DNA of 8,605 nt from Planctomycetota bacterium (GCA_022567855.1 JADFGE010000107.1:1-8605); one strand, 5' to 3'; numbered from the stretch's first letter, positions 1-7,628 are shown. Notes: generated by a model from the letters alone, not told the origin. Program-made: numbers and translations.

Positions 1-1690
1 TCGCTCGCAGCCGATCCACGGCTTGCCGGGCGTCGGGGCGAATCTCGTCCGTGACCAGCAGCGTGCCGATGCGCTTCTCATCAACAATGACTTGGCACGT
101 GGTCAGGTCGTCGCGAAGGATTTCGACACGACGTCCGTCGACGATACCGCGCACGCCACGGCCGGGAAGCGCCTCGAAGTCGGTGACGGCGGAAAGGGCG
201 AGACCTCGGTCCTGAGCGGTGCGCACGATTGCTCGGGCGATGGGGTGTTCGCTGGGCGCTTCAACCGCAGCGGCGAGTCGCAGCAACTCGTCCTCAGTGA
301 AGGATCGATCTTCGACTTCAATGTGCCGGGTGGTCGGTCGACCGGTCGTAAGGGTGCCGGTCTTATCGAAAATGACCAGCTTGGATCGCGCGGCCCGTTC
401 GATCGTTTCGGCTGATTTGATAAGTATGCCATGACGAGAGGCGGCGCCGGCGCCGACCATGACCGCCATCGGCGTGGCCAAACCCAGCGCACAGGGGCAG
501 GAGATGATGAGCACGGTGACGGCCGCGATGATGCCTTTTGCAAGATAAGAAGTGTCGCTGGAGATAAGACTGACCAGCCCCCAGCCGGCGATCGTGGCGA
601 CGGCGATCAGCAGGACCGCCGGGACAAAGACCGCGCAGACACGATCAGCGAGTCGCTGGATCCCGGCCTTGCTCGCCTGGGCTCGCTGCACGAGCTCGGC
701 AATTCGCGCAATCGTCGTATGATGCCCGTCCACCGTCGCCTCGACGATCAGCCGCCCCGTGGTGTTGACCGAGCCGGCGACGACCGGGTCACCCGGCGAT
801 CTCGTGACAGGCATCGACTCTCCCGTGACGACGGATTCATCGACATCGGACGAACCGTCAACGACGAGGCCATCGACCGGGACGCGCGCTCCGGGGCGAA
901 TGAGCATGCGATCGCCGGGCTGCACATCGGCACTGGCGATTTCGCGCGTTTGCCCTTGCTCGTCGATAAGCTCAGCCTGCTCGGGCTGAAGCTCCAACAG
1001 TTCTCGTACGGCTGATCCAGCCTTGGCCGAGGCGCGCGCTTCCAGCCAATGGCCCAGGCTAATGATGCCCAACAACGCCGCCGCTTCGGTGAAGTACAGC
1101 GGCTGCTCAATCCCCGAGCCTGCAAGCTGCATGATGAAGACCACGACCGAAAACACATAGGCGGTCGTCGCGCCGATGGCGATGAGCGTGTCCATATTGG
1201 TGGTTCGGCGAAGCGCAGCGGCAAACGCGGACCGGTAGAAGCCTCCACCGGCGGTGGCCAGAACAATGCTTGATCCGACGAGCAGCGCCCACGGCACCCA
1301 GGCAGCGCTGACGGTCAAGTGCAGCACCGCCATGGGCCCCCAGAGCCCCAGGGCGATGATGGCACGGTTGCGCCACAGGGATTCTTGTCGCCGTTGGCGC
1401 AGCTCGATCTCGCTGCGAAGTTCCGCGGGTGCGGGCGGGGCGGTGATCGGCACGGCGTCGAAGCCGCGACCTTGGACGGCCTGTACGAGTCGCTGGGGTT
1501 GGAGGGATTCGCCGAGTACCGTAGCCAGGCCGTCGATCACGCTCACACTGGCCGATCGGACCTGAGGATCGGCCTCGATCGCTCGCTGGACGGTGGCGGC
1601 ACAGCTGGCACAGTGCATCCCCGTCACCTTGAGCTGCACTTCCTGCAGTGGCGCCTCCTGGGCGGGTGTTTCAGCGGTGGCGCTGGGCAT
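1..1690 (-). CDS. copA: Copper-type heavy-metal-transporting P1B ATPase, N-terminal 563 residues (C-terminus beyond left edge)
   Basis: Membrane ATPase that exports monovalent copper (or silver) from the cytoplasm. Read on the minus strand from ATG at 1690, it stays open to the window edge. An N-terminal metal-binding (HMA) domain carries GMHCASC, with metal ligands C27 and C30. Hydrophobic helices follow, then the actuator TGES (289-292), the metal-site CPC in the membrane (C398, C400), the phosphorylation motif DKTGTLT (D442), and the nucleotide-binding SEHP motif (H482, P483). The last visible part, IGTLLVTDEIRPDA, belongs to the late P domain just before the TGD/GDGxND hinge. Family members are about 740-800 residues, so roughly the last 200 are missing, including the final helices that would confirm Cu+ over Ag+. 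The CPC motif and the HMA domain support copper. The start is chosen because it lies about 20 residues before the HMA strand; no strong Shine-Dalgarno is visible. The gene is divergent from the small ORF at 1803. Confidence 0.95.
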   Translation of the reverse strand, partial: MPSATAETPAQEAPLQEVQLKVTGMHCASCAATVQRAIEADPQVRSASVSVIDGLATVLGESLQPQRLVQAVQGRGFDAVPITAPPAPAELRSEIELRQRRQESLWRNRAIIALGLWGPMAVLHLTVSAAWVPWALLVGSSIVLATAGGGFYRSAFAAALRRTTNMDTLIAIGATTAYVFSVVVFIMQLAGSGIEQPLYFTEAAALLGIISLGHWLEARASAKAGSAVRELLELQPEQAELIDEQGQTREIASADVQPGDRMLIRPGARVPVDGLVVDGSSDVDESVVTGESMPVTRSPGDPVVAGSVNTTGRLIVEATVDGHHTTIARIAELVQRAQASKAGIQRLADRVCAVFVPAVLLIAVATIAGWGLVSLISSDTSYLAKGIIAAVTVLIISCPCALGLATPMAVMVGAGAASRHGILIKSAETIERAARSKLVIFDKTGTLTTGRPTTRHIEVEDRSFTEDELLRLAAAVEAPSEHPIARAIVRTAQDRGLALSAVTDFEALPGRGVRGIVDGRRVEILRDDLTTCQVIVDEKRIGTLLVTDEIRPDARQAVDRLRA

Positions 1691-1802
1691 CGGGCAATCG
1701 TAGGCCCTCGAATCCGTACAACCATGCGCGGGCGACGCGGTGGGATTTACGCCCGCACTTGCCTGGCGGCCTCCAGCAGACGATACTTATGCAGTCAGTC
1801 CT
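1691..1802. promoter_or_regulatory. Divergent intergenic region between the copper ATPase and the small exported ORF
   Basis: These 112 bases separate two genes transcribed away from each other, so they should hold both promoters. A 7-bp inverted repeat, GCGGGCG (1728-1734) and CGCCCGC (1750-1756), with a 15-base spacer lies 38-66 bases upstream of the ATPase start. It could be an operator or a hairpin in the leader. An AT-richer patch, GATACTTAT (1782-1790), is the best place for a -10 element in either direction, but I found no convincing -35 partner. No CueR-like or CsoR-like palindrome is recognisable. The regulatory role is inferred from position. Confidence 0.35.
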
Positions 1803-2171
1803 ATGAGAGCTGAGCGATCCTCAACCCGACCGGCCTCCCTTGCCGCCACCGCGACCACGCTGCTGGCATTGCTGGCCATGACCTCGGCGGCCTCGGCTGC
1901 TGCTACGCCGCGCGCCGCGGATATGCAGAGCCGGTCCACGGTGAGTGAGTCGCACATGGTGCGGGCAATGGCGGCCGTGGTGGCCGCGGCGGCACGAGAC
2001 CTTTTGGTCGGCGACCAGCAGGCCACGCCGATTGTCGCCCGGCCGTTCTTGTCCCTTTTTGAGTTTGACCAATCGACTTCCCAGGTCTGTCGAGCCCGCG
2101 ATGTCGCCGTGATCGTCCTGTCCGTGACGCTTGGTGAGCGCCTGCTCGATCTGCCCCCGCCTGTTTGCTGA
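1803..2171 (+). CDS. Small exported protein of unknown function upstream of secA (candidate secretion-monitor leader peptide)
   Basis: A 122-residue ORF that I do not recognise. The N-terminus looks like a Sec signal peptide: a basic start (R2, R5, R9), a hydrophobic core LAATATTLLALLAMTSA, and a signal peptidase I site ASA|A after residue 32. The remaining 90 residues are Ala-rich with a hydrophobic stretch VAVIVLSVTL, and the protein ends in Pro-Pro-Pro-Val-Cys before TGA. By hand count, codon-position GC is about 68, 57 and 75 percent, the usual pattern for a real gene in GC-rich DNA. Against it: no Shine-Dalgarno is visible and no family is recognised. An in-frame GTG at 1740 would add 21 residues before the signal peptide; ATG 1803 is preferred because it puts the basic region first. 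It lies 108 bases before secA in the same direction, so co-transcription is likely. Whether it monitors secretion is a hypothesis. Confidence 0.5.
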   Translation: MRAERSSTRPASLAATATTLLALLAMTSAASAAATPRAADMQSRSTVSESHMVRAMAAVVAAAARDLLVGDQQATPIVARPFLSLFEFDQSTSQVCRARDVAVIVLSVTLGERLLDLPPPVC

Positions 2172-2248
2172 ATCGCCGTTTGGTGTTGCCTGCGCGCCGG
2201 GTTCCATACCGTTGTGACTCGCGGGCAGGCTCAGTTCGAATTCAGCAA
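2165..2248 (+). promoter_or_regulatory. Two-tier hairpin in the secA leader, overlapping the stop codon of the upstream ORF
   Basis: The outer stem pairs TTGCTGAAT (2165-2173) with ATTCAGCAA (2240-2248), nine perfect pairs. Two more pairs form past a one-base bulge (2174-2175 with 2237-2238). The inner stem pairs GCCTGC (2188-2193) with GCAGGC (2225-2230), then GCG (2194-2196) with CGC (2220-2222) across a two-base bulge. The TGA stop of the small ORF (2169-2171) lies in the left outer arm, so a ribosome finishing that ORF would open the stem. No T-run follows, so it is not an intrinsic terminator. ATTCA in the right arm (2240-2244) can also pair with TGAAT (2274-2278) at the secA ribosome binding site, which would be an alternative structure. 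The pairings are read directly; the regulatory role is inferred. Confidence 0.45.
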
Positions 2249-2259
2249 CTTCAGTTCGA
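2231..2259 (+). repeat. 9-bp direct repeat TCAGTTCGA, 20-bp spacing, upstream of secA
   Basis: TCAGTTCGA occurs exactly at 2231-2239 and again at 2251-2259, start to start 20 bases, about two helical turns, ending 20 bases before the secA ATG. Between them TTCAG also appears at 2241-2245. Such spacing would place two protein sites on one DNA face. The repeat also gives the RNA alternative pairing partners for CTGAA at 2168-2172. Function unknown. Confidence 0.45.
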
Positions 2260-2269
2260 CAATACATTT

Positions 2270-2276
2270 GAGGTGA
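2270..2276 (+). promoter_or_regulatory. Ribosome binding site of secA (GAGGTGA)
   Basis: GAGGTGA matches the 3' part of the Shine-Dalgarno consensus (AAGGAGGTGA) and ends three bases before the ATG at 2280, which is the proper register. It fixes the secA start. It is the only clear ribosome binding site in the window, which fits a highly expressed essential gene. Confidence 0.75.
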
Positions 2277-2279
2277 ATC

Positions 2280-5200
2280 ATGGGTGTTCCTGTTGTTGGA
2301 ACCGTGATGCGCAAGGTCTTCGGGACGCGCAACGAGCGCATGGTCAAGCGGTACCTACGGGTCGTCGATCAGGTGTCGGCTCAAGAGGAGGACATCCGCC
2401 GGCTGAGCGATCCGGAGCTGCGCGGCATGGCGGACACATTCCGCCAGCGTCTGGAAGCTGGTGAGAAGCCGAACGACATCCTGCCTGAGGTCTTCGCCAT
2501 CGCCCGAGAAGCGATGGACCGCAACGTCGGCATACGAAACATCTTCAACCCGAAACATAACTTCGACGCAGGGCAACTTCCCGATCATGCGCGGAAGCTT
2601 TACGACGAGGTCAAGGCGCAGATCGAGGCAACCAAACCGGCGGAGCCGACCGGCGATTTTCTCGGTTCCAACGAGCCGGTGCCGGCCTGGCTGTTCGTCG
2701 ACATTCCGCCCGAGCTCTATCAAGCGATACGAGAGTTGTACCCCCAGTCGAAGCCGCCGTACCGCGCTCGGCCCTTTGATGTGCAGATCATCGGCGCCAT
2801 GGTTCTGTATGAAGGTCGAATCGCGGAGATGAAGACCGGCGAGGGGAAAACGATCGTTGCCCCGCTTGCGTGTTACCTCGCATCCCTGGAAGGGAAGCAG
2901 GTTCATGTCGTTACCGTCAATGACTATCTCGTCCAACGCGATCGTGATTGGACCTTCCCATTCTTCCGGGCGCTGGGACTGACCGTGGGGACCATCCATC
3001 CGCGCCATATGCAGGCCGAGGAACAAAAGTTGACCGCCTATCAATGCCAGGTGGTCTACGGTACGACGAGCGAGTTCGGATTCGATTATTTGCGCGACAA
3101 CATGAAACTCAGCACGCGAGAGCAGGTGCAGAAGCATCGCGACTTTGCCGTCGTCGATGAGGTGGATTCGACGCTCATTGATGAGGCACGCACGCCGCTG
3201 ATCATTTCGGGGCTCGCGCACGACTACGCCCCGCGCTATGACATGGCCGACAAGCTCGCCCGCGATCTGTTGGGGAAGCAGAAGGAATGGAATGCGGCCG
3301 ATCAGAAAGTGCATTCGTGTTTGGTCGAGCGGTCGGGTTTGGAAGGCGATATTCGAAACGCCCGCGACAAATCAAAGATCGCATCGCTCAAAGAACGGCT
3401 GGAGTCCGCCAACCAGCGCCTGCCGGAGCTCGAAGCGGCCCGCGACGAGCACACGCAGTACTACGAGCTCGAGCTCGATAAGAAGAAGGCGACGATCACG
3501 CATGACGGGATCACCGAGGCCCAGCGCGTCGCCGGCGTCGGGTCGTTCTATGTTGGTGAAAACATCGATATTCCCCACCTGCTGGAGCAGGCCATTCGCG
3601 CCCATACCGTCTATCAGCGTGATCGCGACTATGTGGTCGCCCCGGATGACAAGGGCGAACTGACGATCGTGATCGTCGATCAGAACACCGGGCGGAAGAT
3701 GATCGGCCGGCAGTGGTCCGACGGGCTGCACCAGGCGATCGAGGCCAAGGAGAGCGTCCCGATCAAGCAGGAGACGCAGACGATGGCCACGATCACGATC
3801 CAGAATTTCTTCAAGCTCTACGATCGGTTGGCGGGGATGACCGGCACCGCCGACACCGAGGCGACCGAATTTCACGAGATTTACAAGCTGGATGTGATCG
3901 TGATCCCCACCAACGTGCCGGTGATCCGCGTGGATTACAATGATGTCGTCTTTCTTGCGACCAAAGACAAGTGGGCGGCAATCGTGGACGAGATCAAGAC
4001 CTTTCACGACGTGGGCCGGCCTATCCTTGTGGGTACGACCAGCGTCGAAAACTCAGAGATGCTCAGCGACATGTTGACGCGCAAGCACAACATCAAGCAT
4101 GAGGTCCTCAACGCCAAGCAACACGAGCGGGAGGCGGAGATCATCGCCGGCGCCGGGGAGCTCGGCGCGGTCATGATTGCCACGAACATGGCGGGGCGAG
4201 GCACGGACATTGTTCTGGGCAAGTTTGCGCCGGAGCAATTGATCGATCATTGGAAGCGACGCAGCATCTGCCCGAAGGATGTCAACGCCGACATGCCGCA
4301 GGACGAGATCGTCACTGCCGTGTATCGGCAATTGGCGGCCAAGGAACTCGGTCTGACCAAGGTCGATGTCAGGGAAATGTCGGATGACGAGATCAGAATG
4401 GCGCTGCTTCGCAAATGGGCGATCGACCTGTGTTGGTTGAGCGAATCAAAGGTCGCGTCGATGACCGAGGCACAGTTGTTGGCCCGGCTCGACGAATCCG
4501 GCGGGAGCCTCTTGCATCGGCTCCGCCTGTTCAACGACATCGAGAACGTCGGCGGGCTGCACGTGATCGCGACCGAGCGACACGAGTCGCGCCGCATCGA
4601 CAATCAGCTCCGTGGGCGATGCGGCCGGCAGGGCGACAAGGGCTCCAGCCGGTTCTTCCTCAGTCTGGAAGATGATTTGATGAAGATGTTCGCGGGCAAG
4701 ACGACCCTCACCGTACTCTCCAAGCTGGGTATGAAGGAGGGGGATGCGATCGAGCATCCGATGCTGACCAAATCCGTCGGCCGCGCGCAACGGAAAGTCG
4801 AAGAGCGCAACTTCCTTATCCGAAAGAACATTCTCGAATATGACGAGCCGATGGACGTGCAGCGAGGCTTCTTCTACGGCCTGCGGCAGGACATCCTGGA
4901 GGGTCGCGCCGTCAAGGACCTCATTTTCCAGTTCATCGACGATTCAGTGGAGGACGCGGTTTACACGTTCCTCGATCGGAATTACGTTCCGAACTGCATC
5001 GCCGAATGGGTGCACGAGAAGTTGAACGTGGCCATCGATGCCGATCGATTCCGCGGCAAGGATCGTGAGGACCTACATCTGCTGATCCGCCGGGATGCCA
5101 CAGAGGAGGCCGGTAACATCATTCGCGTGACCATCGGTGAATACATGTCCCCGGATATGGATCCGGAGGGATGGGACCTCAAGGGCCTGGCGGATTGGGG

Positions 5201-6383
5201 CAACGCGAACTTCGATGCGGGGTTGAAGCCCTCGCAGCTGCGCGAGATGTCGGTTGATGACGTTATCAAGCGGTTGGATGAAGCGGCGGCGAAGCGGATC
5301 GCCGAGGCCGACTTGGCGCCGCTGGATCAGTACCTTGTGCCGGACTACGCGGAGAAGGAACTTGCGAAATGGGCTGCGAACAAGTTCGCCAGCGAGGTCA
5401 AGGCCGAGGCGTTCGTCGGCCTGGAAGAACCCGCCGATGCGGTCGAGAAGTTGATGGCCGGCGCTCGCGCCGCCTACGAACGCCGAGAGCTGACCTACCC
5501 GATCGACTTTGCTCTGGAAATGACCTCGGTCGGAATGCAGCATGACCCGCAACATGCCATCGAACAGTTCTGTGTGTGGGTCAGATCGAAATACGAACTG
5601 CAATGGGATCCCCAGTCGCTTCCTTCGCTGGACCCCATCCAGCTGCGCCAGTTGCTGATAGCCGAGGCCGAGAAGTGGGATGAATCTCGAATTGCCGAGC
5701 GCGCTGATCGTGCGCTGGTTGCGGGCAGCAGCCCGGAGAAGCTCGATGAATGGTTTGCGACAAACTGCAACACCCACCTCACGGATGAGGAGCGGAAGCG
5801 TGCGGTTGACGATCCCAAGACCGTGGCTGAAGAGAAGATCGCCTCGGTGCTCAGGGCGGAGTTGACGCAGTTTGAGCGCTGGGTGCTGCTTCAGATTGTC
5901 GATCAGGCGTGGAAGGACCACCTTTACGCTATGGATCAGGTCAAGGAGGCGATCGGATTCCGTTCGTTCAGTCAGCGCGATCCGCGCATCGAGTTCAAGC
6001 GCGAGGCGGGTCAACTGTTCGAGAACATGCAAAAGTCGATCCGCGAGAAGGTGACGGATTTGATCTTCAAGGCGAAGCTGTCGCCGGCGCCTCCGCCGGG
6101 AGCGCAAGGGGCGCCGCAGGGCGTTGGGGTTCGGCCCGGGCCCGGCGGGCCGGTTCGTCGTTCTGCCCAGCCTGCGATCGCGGCTGCCGCGGCCGCGGCG
6201 ACGGCGGCGGGAACCCTAGCCCAGCGCCGCGATCTGGAAACGGCGGGTCGGGCGGGGATGCCCGGCGGCGCCGCCCGCAAGCGCCAGCCGGTGCGCCGCA
6301 ACCCCACGGTTGTCGGCCGGAACGAGCCGTGCCCCTGTGGCTCCGGCAAAAAGTACAAGCGATGCTGCGGAAAACGGACGTGA
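2280..6383 (+). CDS. secA: Preprotein translocase ATPase SecA, long form with SEC-C zinc motif
   Basis: SecA is the motor that pushes unfolded preproteins through SecYEG at the cytoplasmic membrane. Seen in order: the Q-motif region RPFDVQ (164-169), Walker A TGEGKT (K190), Walker B DEVD (293-296) followed by [13 protein letters not shown], the preprotein cross-linking domain (about 310-460), MTGTADTEA (520), TNMAGRGTD (635-643), [19 protein letters not shown] (768-786), the scaffold helix [16 protein letters not shown] (1211) with the two-helix finger, a Pro/Gly/Ala-rich linker (about 1275-1345), and the metal-binding CPC-x8-CC tail (C1351, C1353, C1362, C1363). E. coli SecA has 901 residues; the 1367 here come from inserts. 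These lie at about 80-163 before the Q motif, 345-400 (charged, helical) in the cross-linking domain, 648-757 in motor domain 2, and about 900-1165 in the wing region. C781 replaces the usual Ser in GRSGRQGD. All motor residues are present, so it should be active. ATG 2280 follows a good ribosome binding site. It converges with the gene on the other strand. Confidence 0.99.
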   Translation: MGVPVVGTVMRKVFGTRNERMVKRYLRVVDQVSAQEEDIRRLSDPELRGMADTFRQRLEAGEKPNDILPEVFAIAREAMDRNVGIRNIFNPKHNFDAGQLPDHARKLYDEVKAQIEATKPAEPTGDFLGSNEPVPAWLFVDIPPELYQAIRELYPQSKPPYRARPFDVQIIGAMVLYEGRIAEMKTGEGKTIVAPLACYLASLEGKQVHVVTVNDYLVQRDRDWTFPFFRALGLTVGTIHPRHMQAEEQKLTAYQCQVVYGTTSEFGFDYLRDNMKLSTREQVQKHRDFAVVDEVDSTLIDEARTPLIISGLAHDYAPRYDMADKLARDLLGKQKEWNAADQKVHSCLVERSGLEGDIRNARDKSKIASLKERLESANQRLPELEAARDEHTQYYELELDKKKATITHDGITEAQRVAGVGSFYVGENIDIPHLLEQAIRAHTVYQRDRDYVVAPDDKGELTIVIVDQNTGRKMIGRQWSDGLHQAIEAKESVPIKQETQTMATITIQNFFKLYDRLAGMTGTADTEATEFHEIYKLDVIVIPTNVPVIRVDYNDVVFLATKDKWAAIVDEIKTFHDVGRPILVGTTSVENSEMLSDMLTRKHNIKHEVLNAKQHEREAEIIAGAGELGAVMIATNMAGRGTDIVLGKFAPEQLIDHWKRRSICPKDVNADMPQDEIVTAVYRQLAAKELGLTKVDVREMSDDEIRMALLRKWAIDLCWLSESKVASMTEAQLLARLDESGGSLLHRLRLFNDIENVGGLHVIATERHESRRIDNQLRGRCGRQGDKGSSRFFLSLEDDLMKMFAGKTTLTVLSKLGMKEGDAIEHPMLTKSVGRAQRKVEERNFLIRKNILEYDEPMDVQRGFFYGLRQDILEGRAVKDLIFQFIDDSVEDAVYTFLDRNYVPNCIAEWVHEKLNVAIDADRFRGKDREDLHLLIRRDATEEAGNIIRVTIGEYMSPDMDPEGWDLKGLADWGNANFDAGLKPSQLREMSVDDVIKRLDEAAAKRIAEADLAPLDQYLVPDYAEKELAKWAANKFASEVKAEAFVGLEEPADAVEKLMAGARAAYERRELTYPIDFALEMTSVGMQHDPQHAIEQFCVWVRSKYELQWDPQSLPSLDPIQLRQLLIAEAEKWDESRIAERADRALVAGSSPEKLDEWFATNCNTHLTDEERKRAVDDPKTVAEEKIASVLRAELTQFERWVLLQIVDQAWKDHLYAMDQVKEAIGFRSFSQRDPRIEFKREAGQLFENMQKSIREKVTDLIFKAKLSPAPPPGAQGAPQGVGVRPGPGGPVRRSAQPAIAAAAAAATAAGTLAQRRDLETAGRAGMPGGAARKRQPVRRNPTVVGRNEPCPCGSGKKYKRCCGKRT

Positions 6384-6388
6384 ATAAG

Positions 6389-6496
6389 AAGGCATCAAGG
6401 CATCAAGGAAACAGGGCATGAGGCAATAAGGGGGAAAGCGCCGTTTAGCCGCGAGCCGCAGGCGAGCGTTTCGGGGGAAGGCATCGAGGCATCAAG
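6389..6496. repeat. Two clusters of the octamer AAGGCATC in the convergent gap
   Basis: Cluster one is 2.5 tandem copies of AAGGCATC at 6389-6408, starting five bases after the secA stop codon. Degenerate relatives (GGGCATGAGGCAATAAGG) continue to about 6430. Cluster two, at 6478-6496, is AAGGCATC, GAGGCATC, AAG. The minus-strand membrane gene takes its TGA stop from inside cluster two (6492-6494). The two clusters are direct repeats, not an inverted pair. I recall similar GGCATCAAGG strings between genes in planctomycete genomes, but cannot check that here. Function unknown. Confidence 0.6.
6445..6468. repeat. GC-rich candidate dispersed repeat between the octamer clusters
   Basis: The segment TTAGCCGCGAGCCGCAGGCG (6445-6464), followed by AGCG, lies between the two octamer clusters and is far richer in G and C than its surroundings. 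Internally it holds near-repeats of CGAGC and a very short GCC-GCA-GGC hairpin. It resembles from memory a dispersed element seen in planctomycete intergenic regions. There is no T-run, so it is not a classical terminator for either convergent gene. Only one copy is in the window, so repeat status rests on recall. Confidence 0.3.
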
Positions 6497-7628
6497 TGCG
6501 TTCTACGCCAATCGGGATGAACTGCGCGACGAGCTTCCATGCGAAGAGTGCGGCAAGGGCAACCGCGGCCAGCCAGGCGCGATCGTGTAGAAAGCCAAAT
6601 TCGTACAGGGGCAAGGCGGCGGCTACGACAACAAGATAGATCGTGACGTTCGCGCGCGTCGGCGACAGTGTCTTGCCGGGCCCGATGAAGAGCAGCACAT
6701 ACGCGGGGAACACCAAGCCGAAGAAGACGAGTAGTCGCAGGTACATCTCCTGGCCGACCACGGAGTTCCGATCCAAGAGGTGAATGGAAGACGAAAGCGC
6801 TGCGACGAGCAGGCCTACGAGCACAATTCCCGTGATGATCGATCGGGGGCGTTTGGGTGTCGTCGTGCGGATTTCGCGCAGGTGGGCGGCGACCGTGAAC
6901 ACGGATTGTGTGATGATGTGGCCGGCAACCAACGGCATCAGCGCCGTCTGGAAGGCATATGCACACGTGAAGACGAGGATCATCGCAAACGTCAGCCCGA
7001 AGATGGCGAACACGTGGCGACTCGGCGCCTCGCCCCGAGCGCGATGGAACGTGAGATCCAGATAGGGACACAGGCCGAAGCCGAAGGCGAAGATCGGCGC
7101 CAGCCAAACGAGTTGTCGAAGCGAGGTTTGTCCGGACCACGTGATGTCGCTGAGAGAGCCAACGCCCAACTGCGCAAATCCCGCGAGCGAGAACGCGAAG
7201 GTCAGCATGGCCAGGGCCGGCCAGAGCCTTGTCGGCAGACGACTCAGGCCAATCGCCGCGGCCATCACAACGACGGCGAGAACGAGTCCGAAGTGGTCAC
7301 CCAGTGCTTGCGGTACATCGTTCGGAACCGACCAGACGAACGCTGCGGCTGCGAACGGAAGAAAGAACATGTGGTACACGACGACGACGAACGAGAACGA
7401 TCGCATTGCTGTGCCGTGCCTCTGCACGAGTTGTTGACTTGTGGCTCGCTTGAGCACGTAGCCGAACGCTGCGCAGCCAACCACGTTGGGAATCGCGAAG
7501 GCGATAAATCCCCACCAGCCGAACTGTCGCAGCAAGATGATCGGCAGGTACATGCCGATGCACCAGGTCCAACTGCACGCGCAGAACAGACCCCAACTGA
7601 GCGTTGACAGGGCCTGGCGAGGGTTCAC
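6492..7628 (-). CDS. Polytopic inner-membrane protein of unknown function
   Basis: A 378-residue protein made almost wholly of hydrophobic segments: I count 11 or 12 likely membrane helices, for example LSWGLFCACSWTWCIGMYLP, WWGFIAFAIPNVVGCAAFG, FVVVVYHMFFLPFAAAAFVW and VTIYLVVVAAALPLYEF. The first two helices, with WTWCIGMYLP and FAIPNVVG, faintly recall the start of sodium/solute symporters, but I cannot assign a family or a substrate. The reading frame opens at an ATG at 7697, but GTG at 7628 is the better start: it overlaps the TGA of the upstream hotdog gene as GTGA (7628-7625), and the extra 23 residues before it are polar and lie over that gene. The overlap implies translational coupling and a shared role. 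The stop codon falls inside an intergenic octamer repeat. It converges with secA. Confidence 0.85.
   Translation of the reverse strand: MNPRQALSTLSWGLFCACSWTWCIGMYLPIILLRQFGWWGFIAFAIPNVVGCAAFGYVLKRATSQQLVQRHGTAMRSFSFVVVVYHMFFLPFAAAAFVWSVPNDVPQALGDHFGLVLAVVVMAAAIGLSRLPTRLWPALAMLTFAFSLAGFAQLGVGSLSDITWSGQTSLRQLVWLAPIFAFGFGLCPYLDLTFHRARGEAPSRHVFAIFGLTFAMILVFTCAYAFQTALMPLVAGHIITQSVFTVAAHLREIRTTTPKRPRSIITGIVLVGLLVAALSSSIHLLDRNSVVGQEMYLRLLVFFGLVFPAYVLLFIGPGKTLSPTRANVTIYLVVVAAALPLYEFGFLHDRAWLAAVALAALFAWKLVAQFIPIGVERT

Noticed and set aside
431..1015. 194-residue plus-strand ORF
   Set aside because: Antisense to the copper ATPase; Asp/Arg-rich shadow without domain features.
1787..2026. 79-residue minus-strand Ala-rich ORF
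   Set aside because: Shadow of the Ala codons in the plus-strand ORF; no start signal or recognisable feature.
1821..2267. 148-residue minus-strand ORF opposite the small exported ORF
   Set aside because: Composition is extremely His/Gly/Arg-rich with no fold-like pattern; the plus-strand frame has the better codon-position GC pattern and a signal peptide.
2355..3314. 319-residue minus-strand ORF opposite secA
   Set aside because: Lies wholly antisense to conserved SecA motor motifs; long antisense frames are expected from strong codon bias in GC-rich genes.
5073..6107. 344-residue minus-strand ORF opposite secA
   Set aside because: Arg/Leu-rich shadow of the SecA wing and scaffold regions, with no recognisable domain.
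6176..6220. Simple-sequence Ala tract (GCG/GCC codons) near the SecA C-terminus as a possible slippage or repeat element
   Set aside because: Mixed synonymous codons rather than a pure repeat, and E. coli SecA also has an Ala run in the same linker before the zinc motif.
6440..6475. Bidirectional intrinsic terminator between secA and the membrane gene
   Set aside because: Only very short pairings (GCC with GGC) and no T-run on either strand.
6780..7607. 275-residue plus-strand ORF opposite the membrane protein gene
   Set aside because: Highly charged Arg/Glu/Gln-rich sequence typical of the antisense of hydrophobic codons; the minus-strand frame gives regular membrane helices and a coupled start.
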